Positions 23,181-33,809 of a stretch of DNA of 64,000 nt are shown here, piece after piece. Source of the DNA: Luzula sylvatica (Eukaryota > Streptophyta > Magnoliopsida > Poales > Juncaceae); contig OX326960.1 in assembly GCA_946800325.1 (NCBI GenBank), forward strand, positions 22,435,150 through 22,499,149. Direction: 5' to 3'. Below the pieces are notes generated by a model. It saw only the letters and a list, made by a program, of their open reading frames with translations, was not told where the DNA came from and searched no databases. The number at the start of each line of letters is the position of its first letter. The first letter of the stretch is position 1. The position numbers and the translations under genes are program-made.

Positions 23181-24040
23181 TTATTTATTTGTAGGTTTGT
23201 TTGTCTCTAAGTTGTTTGGCGAAAACAGAACAAAAAATTGGATAAAAGGTTTATTTTTCTCTCTCTTTTTTACATGTAATTTGAATTTCTAACACATCAA
23301 CAGTAAAAAAAAAAGTAACTATTGTCATGTCACATTAACCGATATGGAAAGAGGTTAGATATGGAGGCTCACACATTCTTGATGTATATCCTTGATGCGT
23401 CAATCGAGATTATTTTAATAAGTTGATTGGATTAACTAATACTCAAATCAATACATAGTTTAATTGATTCAATTAAAAGGAGTAATCAATCTAATAAAAC
23501 ATTCTCGATTGACGCATCAATGATGTTTTATTGAGTTATTGAAGCTACGTATATTTTTCCATATGCAAATGTCAAATTCAAAACTTGAGACCAGTTACCT
23601 CAAGTTTTAAGGGAGCAGGTCTTACCAAAAGACTTTGAACAATAACCTGTCCAAAGCTCTTTCTTATCCTTGTTTTATGATCCGATGGTTAATAATTCTT
23701 AATATACAAATTTACATTTAAATCCTTATAATATTTTAAAATTACAAAAAATATTTATATTAATAAAAAACATATTAAATTGTACAATTATTTTATAAAA
23801 TGTACATAATCCATGTAAGTTTGTCTTGTGTTTTAAAAATATGATAAACAAATCGATCAAAAACATATGAAAATTTGATATTATGAACTTTGGACATATT
23901 TTTGTCCAAAGCCCCTTGAACAAGATCTGAACCCAAGTTTTAAACCTACTTTAGATCTATATATTTTTTAATTAGATGATGAACCAACTCACAGGTCACA
24001 AGGCTTTAATTTTTTTTATGTACTATTATTTGACTAATGA
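23181..24040 (+). repeat. Dispersed repeat R1, copy with two insertions
   Basis: Matches 32225-32480 in order: 'aaggtttatttttctct', 'ttctaacacat', 'ttaaccgatatggaaa', then 'acttgagaccagttacctca' and 'tagatgatgaaccaactcac'. Two extra segments are absent from the other copy: about 23351-23570 and 23611-23934 (next entry). The first extra segment contains an inverted 'gattgacgcatcaa'/'ttgatgcgtcaatc' pair. Confidence 0.75.
23611..23934. mobile_element. 324-bp MITE with 9-bp TSD and verified empty site
   Basis: Ends gggagcaggtctt and (reverse complement) gggttcagatctt, followed by matching 'actttgga/tccaaag' blocks. The 9-bp sequence aagttttaa is directly repeated at 23602-23610 and 23935-23943. 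The related locus at about 32360 has it once (ctcaagttttaaacctac), the exact empty site. A 9-bp duplication suggests a Mutator-like element. Non-coding. Confidence 0.85.
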
Positions 24041-24537
24041 TACTAATTGATTATTGTTCGTATTAAAGGATAGGTTGCTAGTACAGTTTCCAATGTTAAT
24101 ATAAATAAATATCACCATAATGAACTTTGCAACATTGTTACAACTTGATGGATTTTAGTTGACTAAACGATATTGATAGCTTAAAGTTTTTTTTATTTTA
24201 AATTTGATCAATTGTTATTTTTTTTTAATAAGATCAATTGTTGACTAAAACAAATATTATTGATTTCAAGTTGTTTACATTTCATGGGAAAAAAAAGAGA
24301 AATTCAGAGACAAGTTGCGTGTCGATAATCACTTCTCCAACATGTTCAACGATTCGTTGCACAAGTTGCTTGAGCAGCATAAAATTAAAAAAATTAGAGA
24401 ACTTTAGAATTGGGATACAAGTTATATATCGTCATTTTTTTTTAATAATAATTGCAATGACTTTCAAGCCAAGCTGTATTGATAGTTGCGTGATTTTTAT
24501 TTAAAAAATTTGTTATGCTCGAGGACTTTGGACTTCA
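24041..24537. other. AT-rich intergenic stretch
   Basis: No gene supported. The plus-strand frame at 24238-24504 has no family resemblance. Confidence 0.5.
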
Positions 24538-24539
24538 TC

Positions 24540-24570
24540 ACTACAACAATGGCTTCTAGTGACACATGTT
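24540..24570 (+). mobile_element. CACTA-type transposon terminus (single end)
   Basis: 'cactacaacaatggcttc' followed by 'tagtgacaca' looks like the conserved left end of plant En/Spm-type elements (CACTACAA...). No matching inverted end was found to the right, so this is an orphan or diverged end. Confidence 0.45.
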
Positions 24571-24879
24571 TTTTGACATTTGATTATATGATACCATTAC
24601 TTGCATAAAAAACGGCATTAATTGATTAATCCTGCTTTATATTACAGAAGACAACATTTAACGTGAAGTGTCAGGAATACAGTCGAATACGATCATATAA
24701 CTGCATTTTGTTTCAAATGCTACGATTAAAATAAAATCTTGACACAAAAAAAATGCTCGCAAAAAATATTTTAACGGCATTTTTATATATGTATTACTTG
24801 TTAAGTTTCATTATACATATCACCACAAAAAACTACATTCAAAAAAATTGACATAACATTAACCCACAATATATAAATA

Positions 24880-24942
24880 TACCCCCCCCCCCCCACACAC
24901 ACACACACACACACACACACCACACACACACACACACACAAA
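24880..24942. repeat. Poly-C and (CA)n microsatellite
   Basis: A C run of about 14 is followed by two (CA)n blocks. It is flanked by a duplicated 'aacattacccac/aataacccagaatata'-like sequence (24866-24880 and 24967-24982). Open frames across it are low complexity. Confidence 0.95.
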
Positions 24943-24979
24943 AACATTACAAAAAATAACATAACAATAACCCAGAATA

Positions 24980-26119
24980 TATAAAGCCGACATCTCTCCG
25001 ACCCTATTCCCCTCGCCATCCTCATCCCCCTCACCCCACGCACACAGACCCACACTTGACCACGGCTGTACCCTCACCCCCTTACCCCTTACCCCTCGCA
25101 CAGACCCACACTCGACCCTCGACACTCACAAGTCACAGACCTCGCGAGCTCGTACCCTTACCCCTTCCTAATCAGCGGCAGAAATTTAGTGCCGGCTTCG
25201 ACAATATCTGAATTTGTTGAAATTTTGGCGCCCTGCATATTCGCGCCTATCCGAAATTTGGAAATTCTGGCGCGTGTCCGAACAATTTCATGTACCACCA
25301 TCTCTTGTCTGAAAACAAAATAGAGTCTCATTAATCCTGTCTCGTTTCCCTCTCCCACAATTGACGAATTCTGAGGTTAGTATTTTCTATTCCGATTAAT
25401 TTCTCATTTCTTTGCATTTGTATTAGTCTTTCGAAGCTTCAGGTTAGTTTTGGTCTGTTTCCGTTAGTATAAACAACAAGAGTATTTTGATTGATTGTTC
25501 TTAGAATATTTTGATTATCTTGTTGATTTTCTTTTTCGGTTTTTAGCTCAAGATCAATTTCAAGAATTGTCCAGATCGATCTTCTCGAGGTTTATACATA
25601 TTCCTTTTCTATGTTTTAAGAATTTTGTGCTTGGAATTTGAATAAATTTGACTGAATTAGTAATTTATGTTCAAAAGATTCTTATTTATTTGGTGATTTT
25701 TCATGCCTAAGATACTAATTTGAATTAATTTCTGTTTTTATGTGTTCCTTTTGCAAATAATTTTTCAGCATACATAAGTGTTTTAATCATCATTATTATT
25801 ACTTATGTAATTGTTGTTAACAATTGAAATTTTATTATGCTTCAATTCTTATATGTTAAATCCTCCGGAGCATGACTGGTATGAGACGGGTACATGAACG
25901 GTATGGAGGCGGAACTAAGCTGGTGTGTGACAGATACATAACTGGGCCATTTGTATTAAGTGGATATGATATGCAAAATATAGGAAATTATTTATTTTAT
26001 TTATTTACTAAACAAATAAAAAAATAAGTTGTATAATAAATAATCAGTAGAAAACATAGATTAAAACAATAAAAAATCAACCAAAAATAATAAAAAATAT
26101 AAAAATATGAATATAATTA
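24980..26119. other. Leader-like and AT-rich region of unknown origin
   Basis: 24980-25360 is unusually C-rich ('cttaccccttacccctcgca'). 25370-25800 resembles plant leader/intron sequence, with 'gaggttagtattttc' and T-rich stretches. The segment at 25865-25960 is GC-richer. No start codon, domain or splice-linked frame could be supported; a captured gene front inside a decayed CACTA element is possible. Confidence 0.35.
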
Positions 26120-26320
26120 GGGTTATTAAGAATCGGGTTCGGGTCGGGTATACCCACGGGTCGGGCACGACCCGTCCCATATCCTACCCGACCTGAGCCG
26201 GGTATTTTTTAATCGAGTAATATCCGACCTGCGGGTAGGCTTAATCGGATATTATTCGACCCGTCCGGGTTGGGTATACTCGTCGGACACGGGTATTATC
26301 CAACCCATTGACATCCCTAC
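26120..26320. mobile_element. GGGTCGGG-rich MITE-like element
   Basis: Opens 'tagggttattaagaatcggg' and closes (reverse complement) 'tagggatgtcaatgggttgg', with a centre of repeated gggtcgggta and its complement. It lies exactly at the left edge of the second WAK copy: homology to the first WAK's 5' flank starts at about 26321. No clean target duplication was seen. Confidence 0.6.
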
Positions 26321-27467
26321 CAATAATACAAAAGTTTTTCTTTCGTTTTCCTACATTACATTATTTTGAAATTCTTGACTTTGAAGTGATTAAAATGAGA
26401 GTCAATCAGGCCCAGCCTACCCGAGTTAGACACCCAAATTTCTTTTTTAATGGATAATAATTAATAGATAACAAATATTAGTTTCTCATCTAACTCTCTA
26501 GTTCATGCTCTGACTGAATAATCGAACAACTTCAATGGCAAAAACAATGTTTCTTTTATTACATACCTTTGGGCATCACTACCTCGATGCCCAACAAGTT
26601 GTGGTAATATTACAATCCCGTACCCGTTTGGTATCGGTACCGGCTGTTATCGAGACGGATTCGAGATCACATGTAACACGATCACGAGAAATAATGCTAT
26701 TCCTACCCTACCCGGTACGGATATACGAGTTCTTGATTTACCACTAGAGCTTAGCGAGGCTCGAGTGGAGTTGCCTATTGGCTGGGAGTGCTACAACAAA
26801 TCAGGAGTCGAGGATAACTTCTTGGCACAAATCGATTTTAATGCCGAGGGCACATACAGGTAATTTATTCGCATCCCTCGTGGTTAGCTTATATGTACTG
26901 GTTTTAGGCAGAGGTGAGAATCGATTCGAGGCTGGTTCAAATAAGGTTACTTGGAGTTGTAGGATATCCGAGTCCTAGGTTATTAAGGTTACATGTCATT
27001 CAGTTTTTTTGGGTCATTCAGATACCGATAGTTTTTTTTTGGGATACGAACAATACGGTAAACGATTTTGCTTACGAAACAATATTCATATACATATACG
27101 AATACAAATATGGATATCCCGATACGGATACGAATACTATATTTAGATGCTAGTACTTTTCATATATGTATCATCATATTTTATTATTTTTCTTTTTATT
27201 ATTGTTCTTATCAATGATACTTAAAGGTATCGAAGAAGGAAATGTTTATTATATTCAACGATCGCCGTAGTAATATTCTTATATATTAATAGTATTCAAT
27301 TCTATAAAGTAATATTTAGAATAAAATTTAATATTCTATGTATTTTTTTAATTGAATATATTTTTCCTAAATAAAATAATTATACTATAATATCTGTCTC
27401 AATGTTTAAAATTAATCCGTACTTTTATTTGTATCCGCAAAAATAAAACGGATACCAATAGAAGATG

Positions 27468-27521
27468 TGTTGGTTATATTTCTGAAAATAATGAAGTAAG
27501 TAATTAAAATAAATTATTATT

Positions 27522-27556
<35 letters not shown>

Positions 27557-28743
27557 CAACAACAACAACAAATAAGTATTTTATCTGTCTCAATATCTGT
27601 CCCAATACCTGATGTAGCCGTGTGGTCATGCCAATGTAGCTCTAAAGACAGACGACGCTCTCTAGTCCAGGATAATATCGTTTATTCATCTCCAAGATTT
27701 TACATCTCCGATTTGTCTCGGTTCCGATGTAGTAGCTCAAAAGAGATGAAGTCGCGTACACCGATTTCTCAACCAAGTCTTCTCTTTTTGGAAATTAAAG
27801 AATAAATTATATGTATTTTGAAGGGATGAAATAATATATCTTTTGATTATTCTTTCATTGTTTCTTTCCAAGAAAAGAAAGAAGATGTTTTCTACCTTTT
27901 TCTGATTATAAGTTTATAACTATGCAGATGCTTGTATATAAATAAAGTTCAAGAAGATACTTTATTACACACTATTCGGCTATGTTGCGTGGATACTTAA
28001 AAAAACGAACCGTACCCGTATCGGATACGGATACGTCACCGATACGGCACCGATACGTATCCGACACGCCACATGGCGAATCGGACTATTTTAGTATATA
28101 AATTTTAACCGATATGTTTCCGATACGGCACGATACGTTTTCGATACGGCTGGATACGGTTCCGATACGACGAGATGCGGTTCCGATACGGCTGACCCGT
28201 TGTTTTTTGTTTTTTTGCCCAATTTAAAAATACTCAATACTTTTACTATTCAATAGTATTTTACATCACATATTTTTTATTTTATTTATTCCAAAAATAT
28301 TCAAATCGATATTACATCTTAATTTTTATAATAATTTAATAAAATTATTTAAATATATATATATTAATTATATTAAAATAATATTAAATAATATACATAT
28401 ATAACGTATCGTATCCTAGAATTTTCAAGAAATGTCGTATCGCCGTATCCGTATCGTATCGGATATGATACTCGTATCCGTATCCGTGCAACATAGCTAT
28501 TCGGTTTCATTTAAAAAGTTGAATGACAGCCATTTATTACTGTCCTTTTTTGTATCAGCAACCGAAATAATACTTGACAGTAAATAGAGTGTTTCAAATT
28601 CTCTTTAATATCTTCTTTATTTTGTATCTTAATGATATTTATATTTAATGTTGAATATTAAGATTCACATATTAAAATTTTATATCATTAATATAAATAA
28701 GTTTTAAAATTTAATTAGTATTATTTATAATAATAATACAACA
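27468..28743 (+). mobile_element. Solo LTR in intron 1 of the WAK pseudogene
   Basis: Begins tgttggttat and ends aatacaaca (TG..CA), flanked by agatg on both sides (27463-27467 and 28744-28748). The intact WAK's intron 1 has the empty site (aagatgatcatt at about 13003). It carries AAT/AAC microsatellites (27520-27571) and a TATA-like 'tgtatataaataaag' (27931-27945), suggesting plus orientation. Without the MITE inside it the LTR is about 750 bp. Confidence 0.85.
27980..28496. mobile_element. 517-bp hAT-like MITE rich in GATACG
   Basis: Ends ctatgttgcgtggatac and (reverse complement) ctatgttgcacggatac. It is flanked by the perfect 8-bp direct repeat ctattcgg (27972-27979 and 28497-28504). The two arms contain many GATACGG/CCGTATC repeats. 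It lies in the solo LTR, hence is younger than it. Same family as 4692-4797. Confidence 0.88.
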
Positions 28744-30220
28744 AGATGATCATTATCGGTCCATATCCGCTCCATTTATACAATTTAAGATGAGCGGATT
28801 TTTTGATCAGATTAGATTATGTCACCTCTAATTTTTAGGAGTTGCTCCGTTAAAGTAAATGGATAGCAAGTAAAGAAAGAGAACAATAAGAAAGTTTAGT
28901 TTTGATCTCCTGAGCAGCACAATTTTCCTCATCATTCTCCTCTTAGCCTCACATATTGCTGTACAAAATGCTTATAATTTTTTTTAGTAATATTAATGTA
29001 TACAGGATCTCAAACACCCATAACCAGTTTGTTGTTAATCGGGTGCAATTCCTTCGCGTGGATCCAAAGCAAGAAAGATAATAATGGAATCTATTCGTAC
29101 GACTATTACACGGGTTGTTTATCATACTGCAACGACTCAAATAGCATTACAGATGGTGATTGAAGGAAAAAACAATTATTTAACAAAAAAATCTCTCTTG
29201 TTTAATACTTCAATTTCAAATCTACATTCTTCAAACGTATATTCTTATATGATTGACGAACTTGTGTTGAATTTTAAACAGACGGTTCTTGTTCGGGCGT
29301 TGGTTGTTGTCATGTTGCTATTCCTTCGAATCTTGCCGACAACTTGATACATTTCGAGGGATATTCCCATGATGGTATATTATCTTTCAGCCCATGTAGC
29401 TATGCGTTTTTGGTCGATAAAGATTGGCTTAGCTTCGATAAACCGAACATGACAATGTCTACGAACACAACCGTGCCAATCTATCCTGATTGGGCGTTTA
29501 GAGGGGCAAAGAATTGCGCACAAGCACAATTAGATTTAGTAACATATGGTTGTCAAAGTTTATATAGTCGTTGCTATGAATCAAGTAATGGACCGGGGTA
29601 TTGTTGTAACTGTTCAAAAGTAACCCTTACCTTGTAAATTGATGTGTAGGTAAATTATTACTTATTACAAATCTTTATTTGTATTTGTAGTTACCAAATG
29701 TTTTCTCAACAATAAATCAAATATGTGCGTATTTACGTTATTTTATTGATGAGCAGAGCAATACACTCGATTATGCAGACATAGATGAATGCGCAATACC
29801 TCTATGTATCCTTGCAATGGTAATTGCCATAACTTGCCAGCAGGTTCTTATGAATGCACGTGTGCATCAGGCAAAACATGGTGACCCGTTTAATGGTTCA
29901 TGCACCCCAAATTTTCGCTAGGGATGAAACTCGCAATTGGTACATAATTTTCTTTATTGGATTCTATTCAGTAAAAGATTTATATACTTCAATTCAATGT
30001 GTCAATAAGAAATTTAAATTGATACGTAGGAAGCTCTTGCATAATGATTCTACTAGTCCTTACCGCTCTGTGTATGCCAAAACCGATTGTTCCAAAGGGA
30101 AAGAGATGCATTCAAGAAGGATGGTCGATATGAGCAACTTATGTCCGAAAAAATGAGATAATGATCTTCATCAAGGAAGATTGGAAAATATCACAAATAA
30201 CTTTCAAACTGTCATTATGC

Positions 30221-30649
30221 AAAAAAGGACTACATGAGAAAAAGAACTACATGAGCACTATTTAAGCACTACTAAATCTAAAATGAGAAAATATTTTTTC
30301 GTAAAAATAAATAGTTTAAAAGATAAAAACAATAGATTTAAAAATACAAAAATAAAGAGATAAAAATGAATTTTTAAAAGAAAGAACGCAACTTATATGA
30401 GATTTGGTTCGATGGGAAGAATGACTTAAGTATTTTGTACCGAATAATTTAAAAGTGACTAATTACATCTCAGGATCAACTTGTGCAAAAGTGAATGAAA
30501 GTGTTTTACTAATTTCATGAGAGTCCTTTTTATTTTGTGGACTAAAAATTTAAATTAGTGTTTAAGCATCTTTATCGATCGAAAATTATTTTTTGATATA
30601 CAATTCTTTTGATTTGATTGGTGAAACTTTTCATTAAAAATAGATTTTA
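30221..30649. other. AT-rich stretch after the truncated WAK copy
   Basis: Contains a duplicated 'aaaagaactacatgag'/'aaaaggactacatgag'. No gene seen. The junction at about 30220 marks where the kinase part was lost. Confidence 0.5.
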
Positions 30650-31630
30650 AATAGACTTACATTGAATTCTTTTAAATAATCTGCTGCTACCTCTCGCTTT
30701 CTTCTCAAGAAACTAGGTTGCGGCTAGGGTTTCTCTCTTTCTCTATATTCTGAATATCGGTAGTGAAAACCACTCAAAAGTCACCACTTTATGAAGTGAT
30801 TGATGGGTATATATAATCAGACGAAAATCCTAGGTTTTCCAAATCTTTCATTTCCCCAAATGAATTAATTCTGATTATTAAATCCCATGCATCCATACAT
30901 GCATGTATCATTCATACATGCATGTAGCATCCAATGCTTACACCTCTTCATATTGATCTGATTTTTTGTGTCCAATCCATACTTGTCTTTGTGTGTGGCC
31001 TTATAGATTTATTTAATGTCGGCAACATATTAAATCTCCATTTAAATATGTAAATCATAATTGGCCTCTAGCAAGGCATTATAACTATCCAAATTAAATA
31101 AATGATATGTGATCATTACATATTTATCAAATAGACAAATTACTAGCTCTCTTGTTCATACAATATATGTTGATCAAAGACATGGTAAATTGTCATCATT
31201 TCTAAATCAACTGAATTCTTTCCCGATCAAGAATCAGATTGAATATTCAATTTAGATTAACAACACATGTTAATCTTATTGAGCGTGACCATGCATTCCA
31301 TCAATCCTAATTCATCGGGGAGGTTTGAGAGATATCTCTTTCAATCATGAAAGGAACAACTTTCATCTTGGTTATTCACATCCTCCATCATGCTTCATGT
31401 AATACTCAATGATGACCTTGATTACCCGGTTAAAGATAACAAAAAAACATATCTAAGTATCGCAATTCACATATGAGAAATCCAATGACAACCTCATGTC
31501 AAAGAACTAAAACTATATTTGTTATGAGAATATATATAATGACAATAACCATGTATATTCTCATAAGTTGGTCAGTCTAATATGTTGTCTCTAATACGTA
31601 TATATATTTCATATTTGACATCACTACATC
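30650..31630 (-). mobile_element. Decayed Copia-like 3' region/LTR remnant
   Basis: 31240-31620 is related to the 3' non-coding region of the Copia element at 43248-44386: 'gagatatctctttc'/'gggatatctctttc', 'atcttggttattcacatc'/'atcttgatgattcacatc', 'tatctaagtatc'/'tatctaagcatc', 'tcaaagaactaa'/'tgaagaactaag', in the same order. 30690-30900 looks like LTR sequence ('gggtttctctctttctctat'). No coding part remains. Confidence 0.6.
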
Positions 31631-31979
31631 TCCATGTATTTCCATGAAACTATTAAAAAAAAACACCTTGCAAATATTTAAAGAATTAAAAGACCATGAA
31701 ACTATTAAAAATACATAAAGAAATGAAAGGAAATTAATTAGATGTTAAAAATTAATTTTTCTATCAATAGTTTTTCATGATGTTTTTTCAATATTGTTGT
31801 TTGTTTTATAATTCTTTGATATTGGTATCATAAAAAAAATAATAAATTATATATATAATTATTATTTTTTCAAATTATTCTATGTTAATTTTTTTATGAA
31901 AATATTTTAAAATTAATAAAAAATCACAATTTTTGTAAATTATTAAATATGTAAATGGAAGGACTTTTTGGTTTAAAAA
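31631..31979 (+). repeat. Repeat R2, uninterrupted copy
   Basis: Contains in one piece what is split at 16675-16850 and 22640-22790. It is the empty-site comparison for the 5.7-kb transposon and part of the tandem WAK duplication. Confidence 0.75.
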
Positions 31980-32215
31980 ATATTGGGGGATTTACATATT
32001 TACCCTTTATTAAACTTAAAATTACATATTTACCCTGCTTAAAATTAAAATATCATATTTATCTTTTCATAAATCTAAAATATCGTATTTACCCAAAAAT
32101 AAAAAACCATCCAATTTCTCCATTAAAATTAACGATCAACATTTAAATTAACGGTCATATTTACCCTCTCAATAATAAAAATAACATATGTACTCTTACT
32201 CACTCAACAAGAAGA
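31980..32215 (-). repeat. 30-bp tandem repeat (ttaccct units)
   Basis: 'catatttaccct' and variants at about 32003, 32033, 32062 and 32092 give a regular 30-bp period, fading to the right. The reverse complement (agggtaaatatgtaatttt) resembles the arrays at 9975 and 61.8-63.6 kb. Confidence 0.7.
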
Positions 32216-32224
32216 AATAACGTT

Positions 32225-32480
32225 TTATAATTGAATAAAGGTTTATTTTTCTCTTTTTTTCATGTAATTCGAATTTCTAACACATTAGCAGTAAAAAAAA
32301 GTAAATATTGTCGTGTCACATAACCGATATGGAAATCAAATTTAAAACTTCAGACCAGTTATCTCAAGTTTTAAACCTACTTTAGATCTATATATTTTTT
32401 AATTAGATGATGAACCAACTCACAGGTCACACGGCTTTAAATTTTTTTTATGTACTATTAGTTGACTAATAAAATATATA
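32225..32480 (+). repeat. Dispersed repeat R1, uninterrupted copy
   Basis: Matches 23220-24040 without the two extra segments there. It marks the right edge of the recognisable tandem WAK duplication. Confidence 0.75.
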
Positions 32481-32571
32481 TATACTTCTTTTAATGTTCA
32501 ATGAAGAATCCAGTGTTAGTGCTGACACGTTGCATTTCAAGTCATAAAGAATTAATACGTTCCTATCACAA

Positions 32572-32665
32572 AATGAGTGTTGGTCCAGTGGTTCACTTGC
32601 TTGCTGTCTGATCAACAGATCTCCAGTTTGATTCCCGCTGATCGTTCATTTCTGCAAAAGTAATC
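32572..32665 (+). mobile_element. tRNA-derived SINE-like sequence
   Basis: A-box-like tggtccagtgg (32581-32591) and B-box-like agtttgattcc (32625-32635) are spaced as in pol III promoters. A tRNA cloverleaf does not form over the whole, so a SINE head is more likely than a tRNA gene. The 3' end is not defined. Confidence 0.5.
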
Positions 32666-33389
32666 TCTTTATCGGTGATCAACACCTATCCAGCTTTCTG
32701 CTTTTTACAAACTCGACTCACAAACCGTACCTCGCCCTCAACACGAGTAAAAACAGAAAATCGAGCATATATTTTTGCAAAGACGAGGAAAAGAGAGCCA
32801 ACCTCAATTTCAAACTCTCAACAGGTACAAATGTTCTATGTTTTTATTAAAATCGGTTGCTGTTTTCAATTTCCACATAATTCACGCGTTTCCATCTCAT
32901 TTGCTTCAATTGCATATCGTAATTTCAACAGTTTCAAATTTCGTCTTCTCACTATTGCAAATTCCTTTTTGTTTTCAGAATTTCCACCTTGATTTGCATC
33001 TGATTTGCTCTGATTTCATTCCGTTATTTCGACAATTCTGATCTTCGACTCATTACTTACAAAAAGTGCTTACGTCTAATACCAAAATTTAGAATAGTCG
33101 ACTCATTAGTTATGTGTCATTGCGTTACATGCATAATTTCGGGTTATATCTACTTTTTTGTACAAATAAATGTAGTCCTCGATTTTCATAAATAAATACT
33201 GCCTTTTCTTATTGCAAAAGTTCTTTTTGTTTTGATAGATAAATTAAGATGTACTGACATTGCAGTGTACTGTTTGCAGAATTACCATATGTATGTCAAT
33301 GTGTACAGTCCTCTTGGTTCGTCCACTCTGATCGGGGCGTACATTCTACTGTCTCCGCGGTGCATGTTCTTGGTTACTTCCTCATAAGG
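32666..33389. other. Region before the Helitron coding part
   Basis: Leader-like, moderately T-rich sequence; 'attaccatatgtatgtc' is repeated at 33281 and 33410. It probably belongs to the Helitron 5' part, but its TC start could not be placed. Short frames at 32675-33041 have no family resemblance. Confidence 0.4.
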
Positions 33390-33809
33390 TATTTTGTTTT
33401 TGATTGCAAAATTACCATATGTATGTCTCATTGCATTAATTGAATACAGTGCTGCTATTCCAACAAAAATATTCCACTTCTCCTTTCATAAAGTCAGATT
33501 TACGTACTTCAAAATCATGGAGAATCTTCGGCTATGGAACCCAACCGTGTACAACAGGCAAGAAGTTTTGTCGTGCCTTACACAGGTATTATCCAGTATG
33601 GCTTATTACTTAATAATTAATAATACTACTATGAAATTAACAAGATTCACGTCCTTTAGAGTCCTGCAGAGGAGATCATTTGGTCGTTTGTAACTCGCGA
33701 AATACAGTTAACCAATCCCCTTCTAATACAGGTAATTCATCGCCAACAATATTTTACACTTTCATCTCACCAATTAAACATATCTTCTCCTTACCAATAA
33801 TTCATACTT

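Larger units (their letters stand above)
26535..30220 (+). pseudogene. Truncated tandem copy of the WAK gene
   Basis: All five exon positions of the intact WAK are recognisable: 26535-26859, 29006-29155, 29282-29649, 29779-29939 and 30030-30220, with their introns. Exon 1 lacks 16 bp inside the signal peptide region (frameshift), exon 2 has one extra T, exon 3 lacks about 10 bp in the EGF repeat, and exon 4 has small indels. Exon 5 stops being similar at about 30217, just before the glycine loop, so the transmembrane region is degraded and the kinase is gone. Intron 1 carries a solo LTR with a MITE inside it. Nucleotide identity to 12051-14500 is high, so the duplication is fairly recent. It cannot make a receptor kinase. 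Confidence 0.92.

Noticed and set aside
24801..25125. Minus-strand ORFs rich in Val/Cys/Gly
   Set aside because: They translate a CA microsatellite and poly-C run.
26120..26320. Target duplication of the GGGTCGGG element
   Set aside because: Only short AT matches at the edges; not distinguishable from chance.
29854..30156. 100-aa ORF as a separate gene
   Set aside because: It is a frameshifted reading of the WAK pseudogene exons 4 and 5 with intron sequence.
32572..32665. tRNA gene
   Set aside because: A and B boxes are present but a full cloverleaf with matched acceptor stem is not; SINE preferred.
33394..33693. 99-aa ORF before the Helitron coding part
   Set aside because: No match to the Helitron front and no domain; may be leader sequence.
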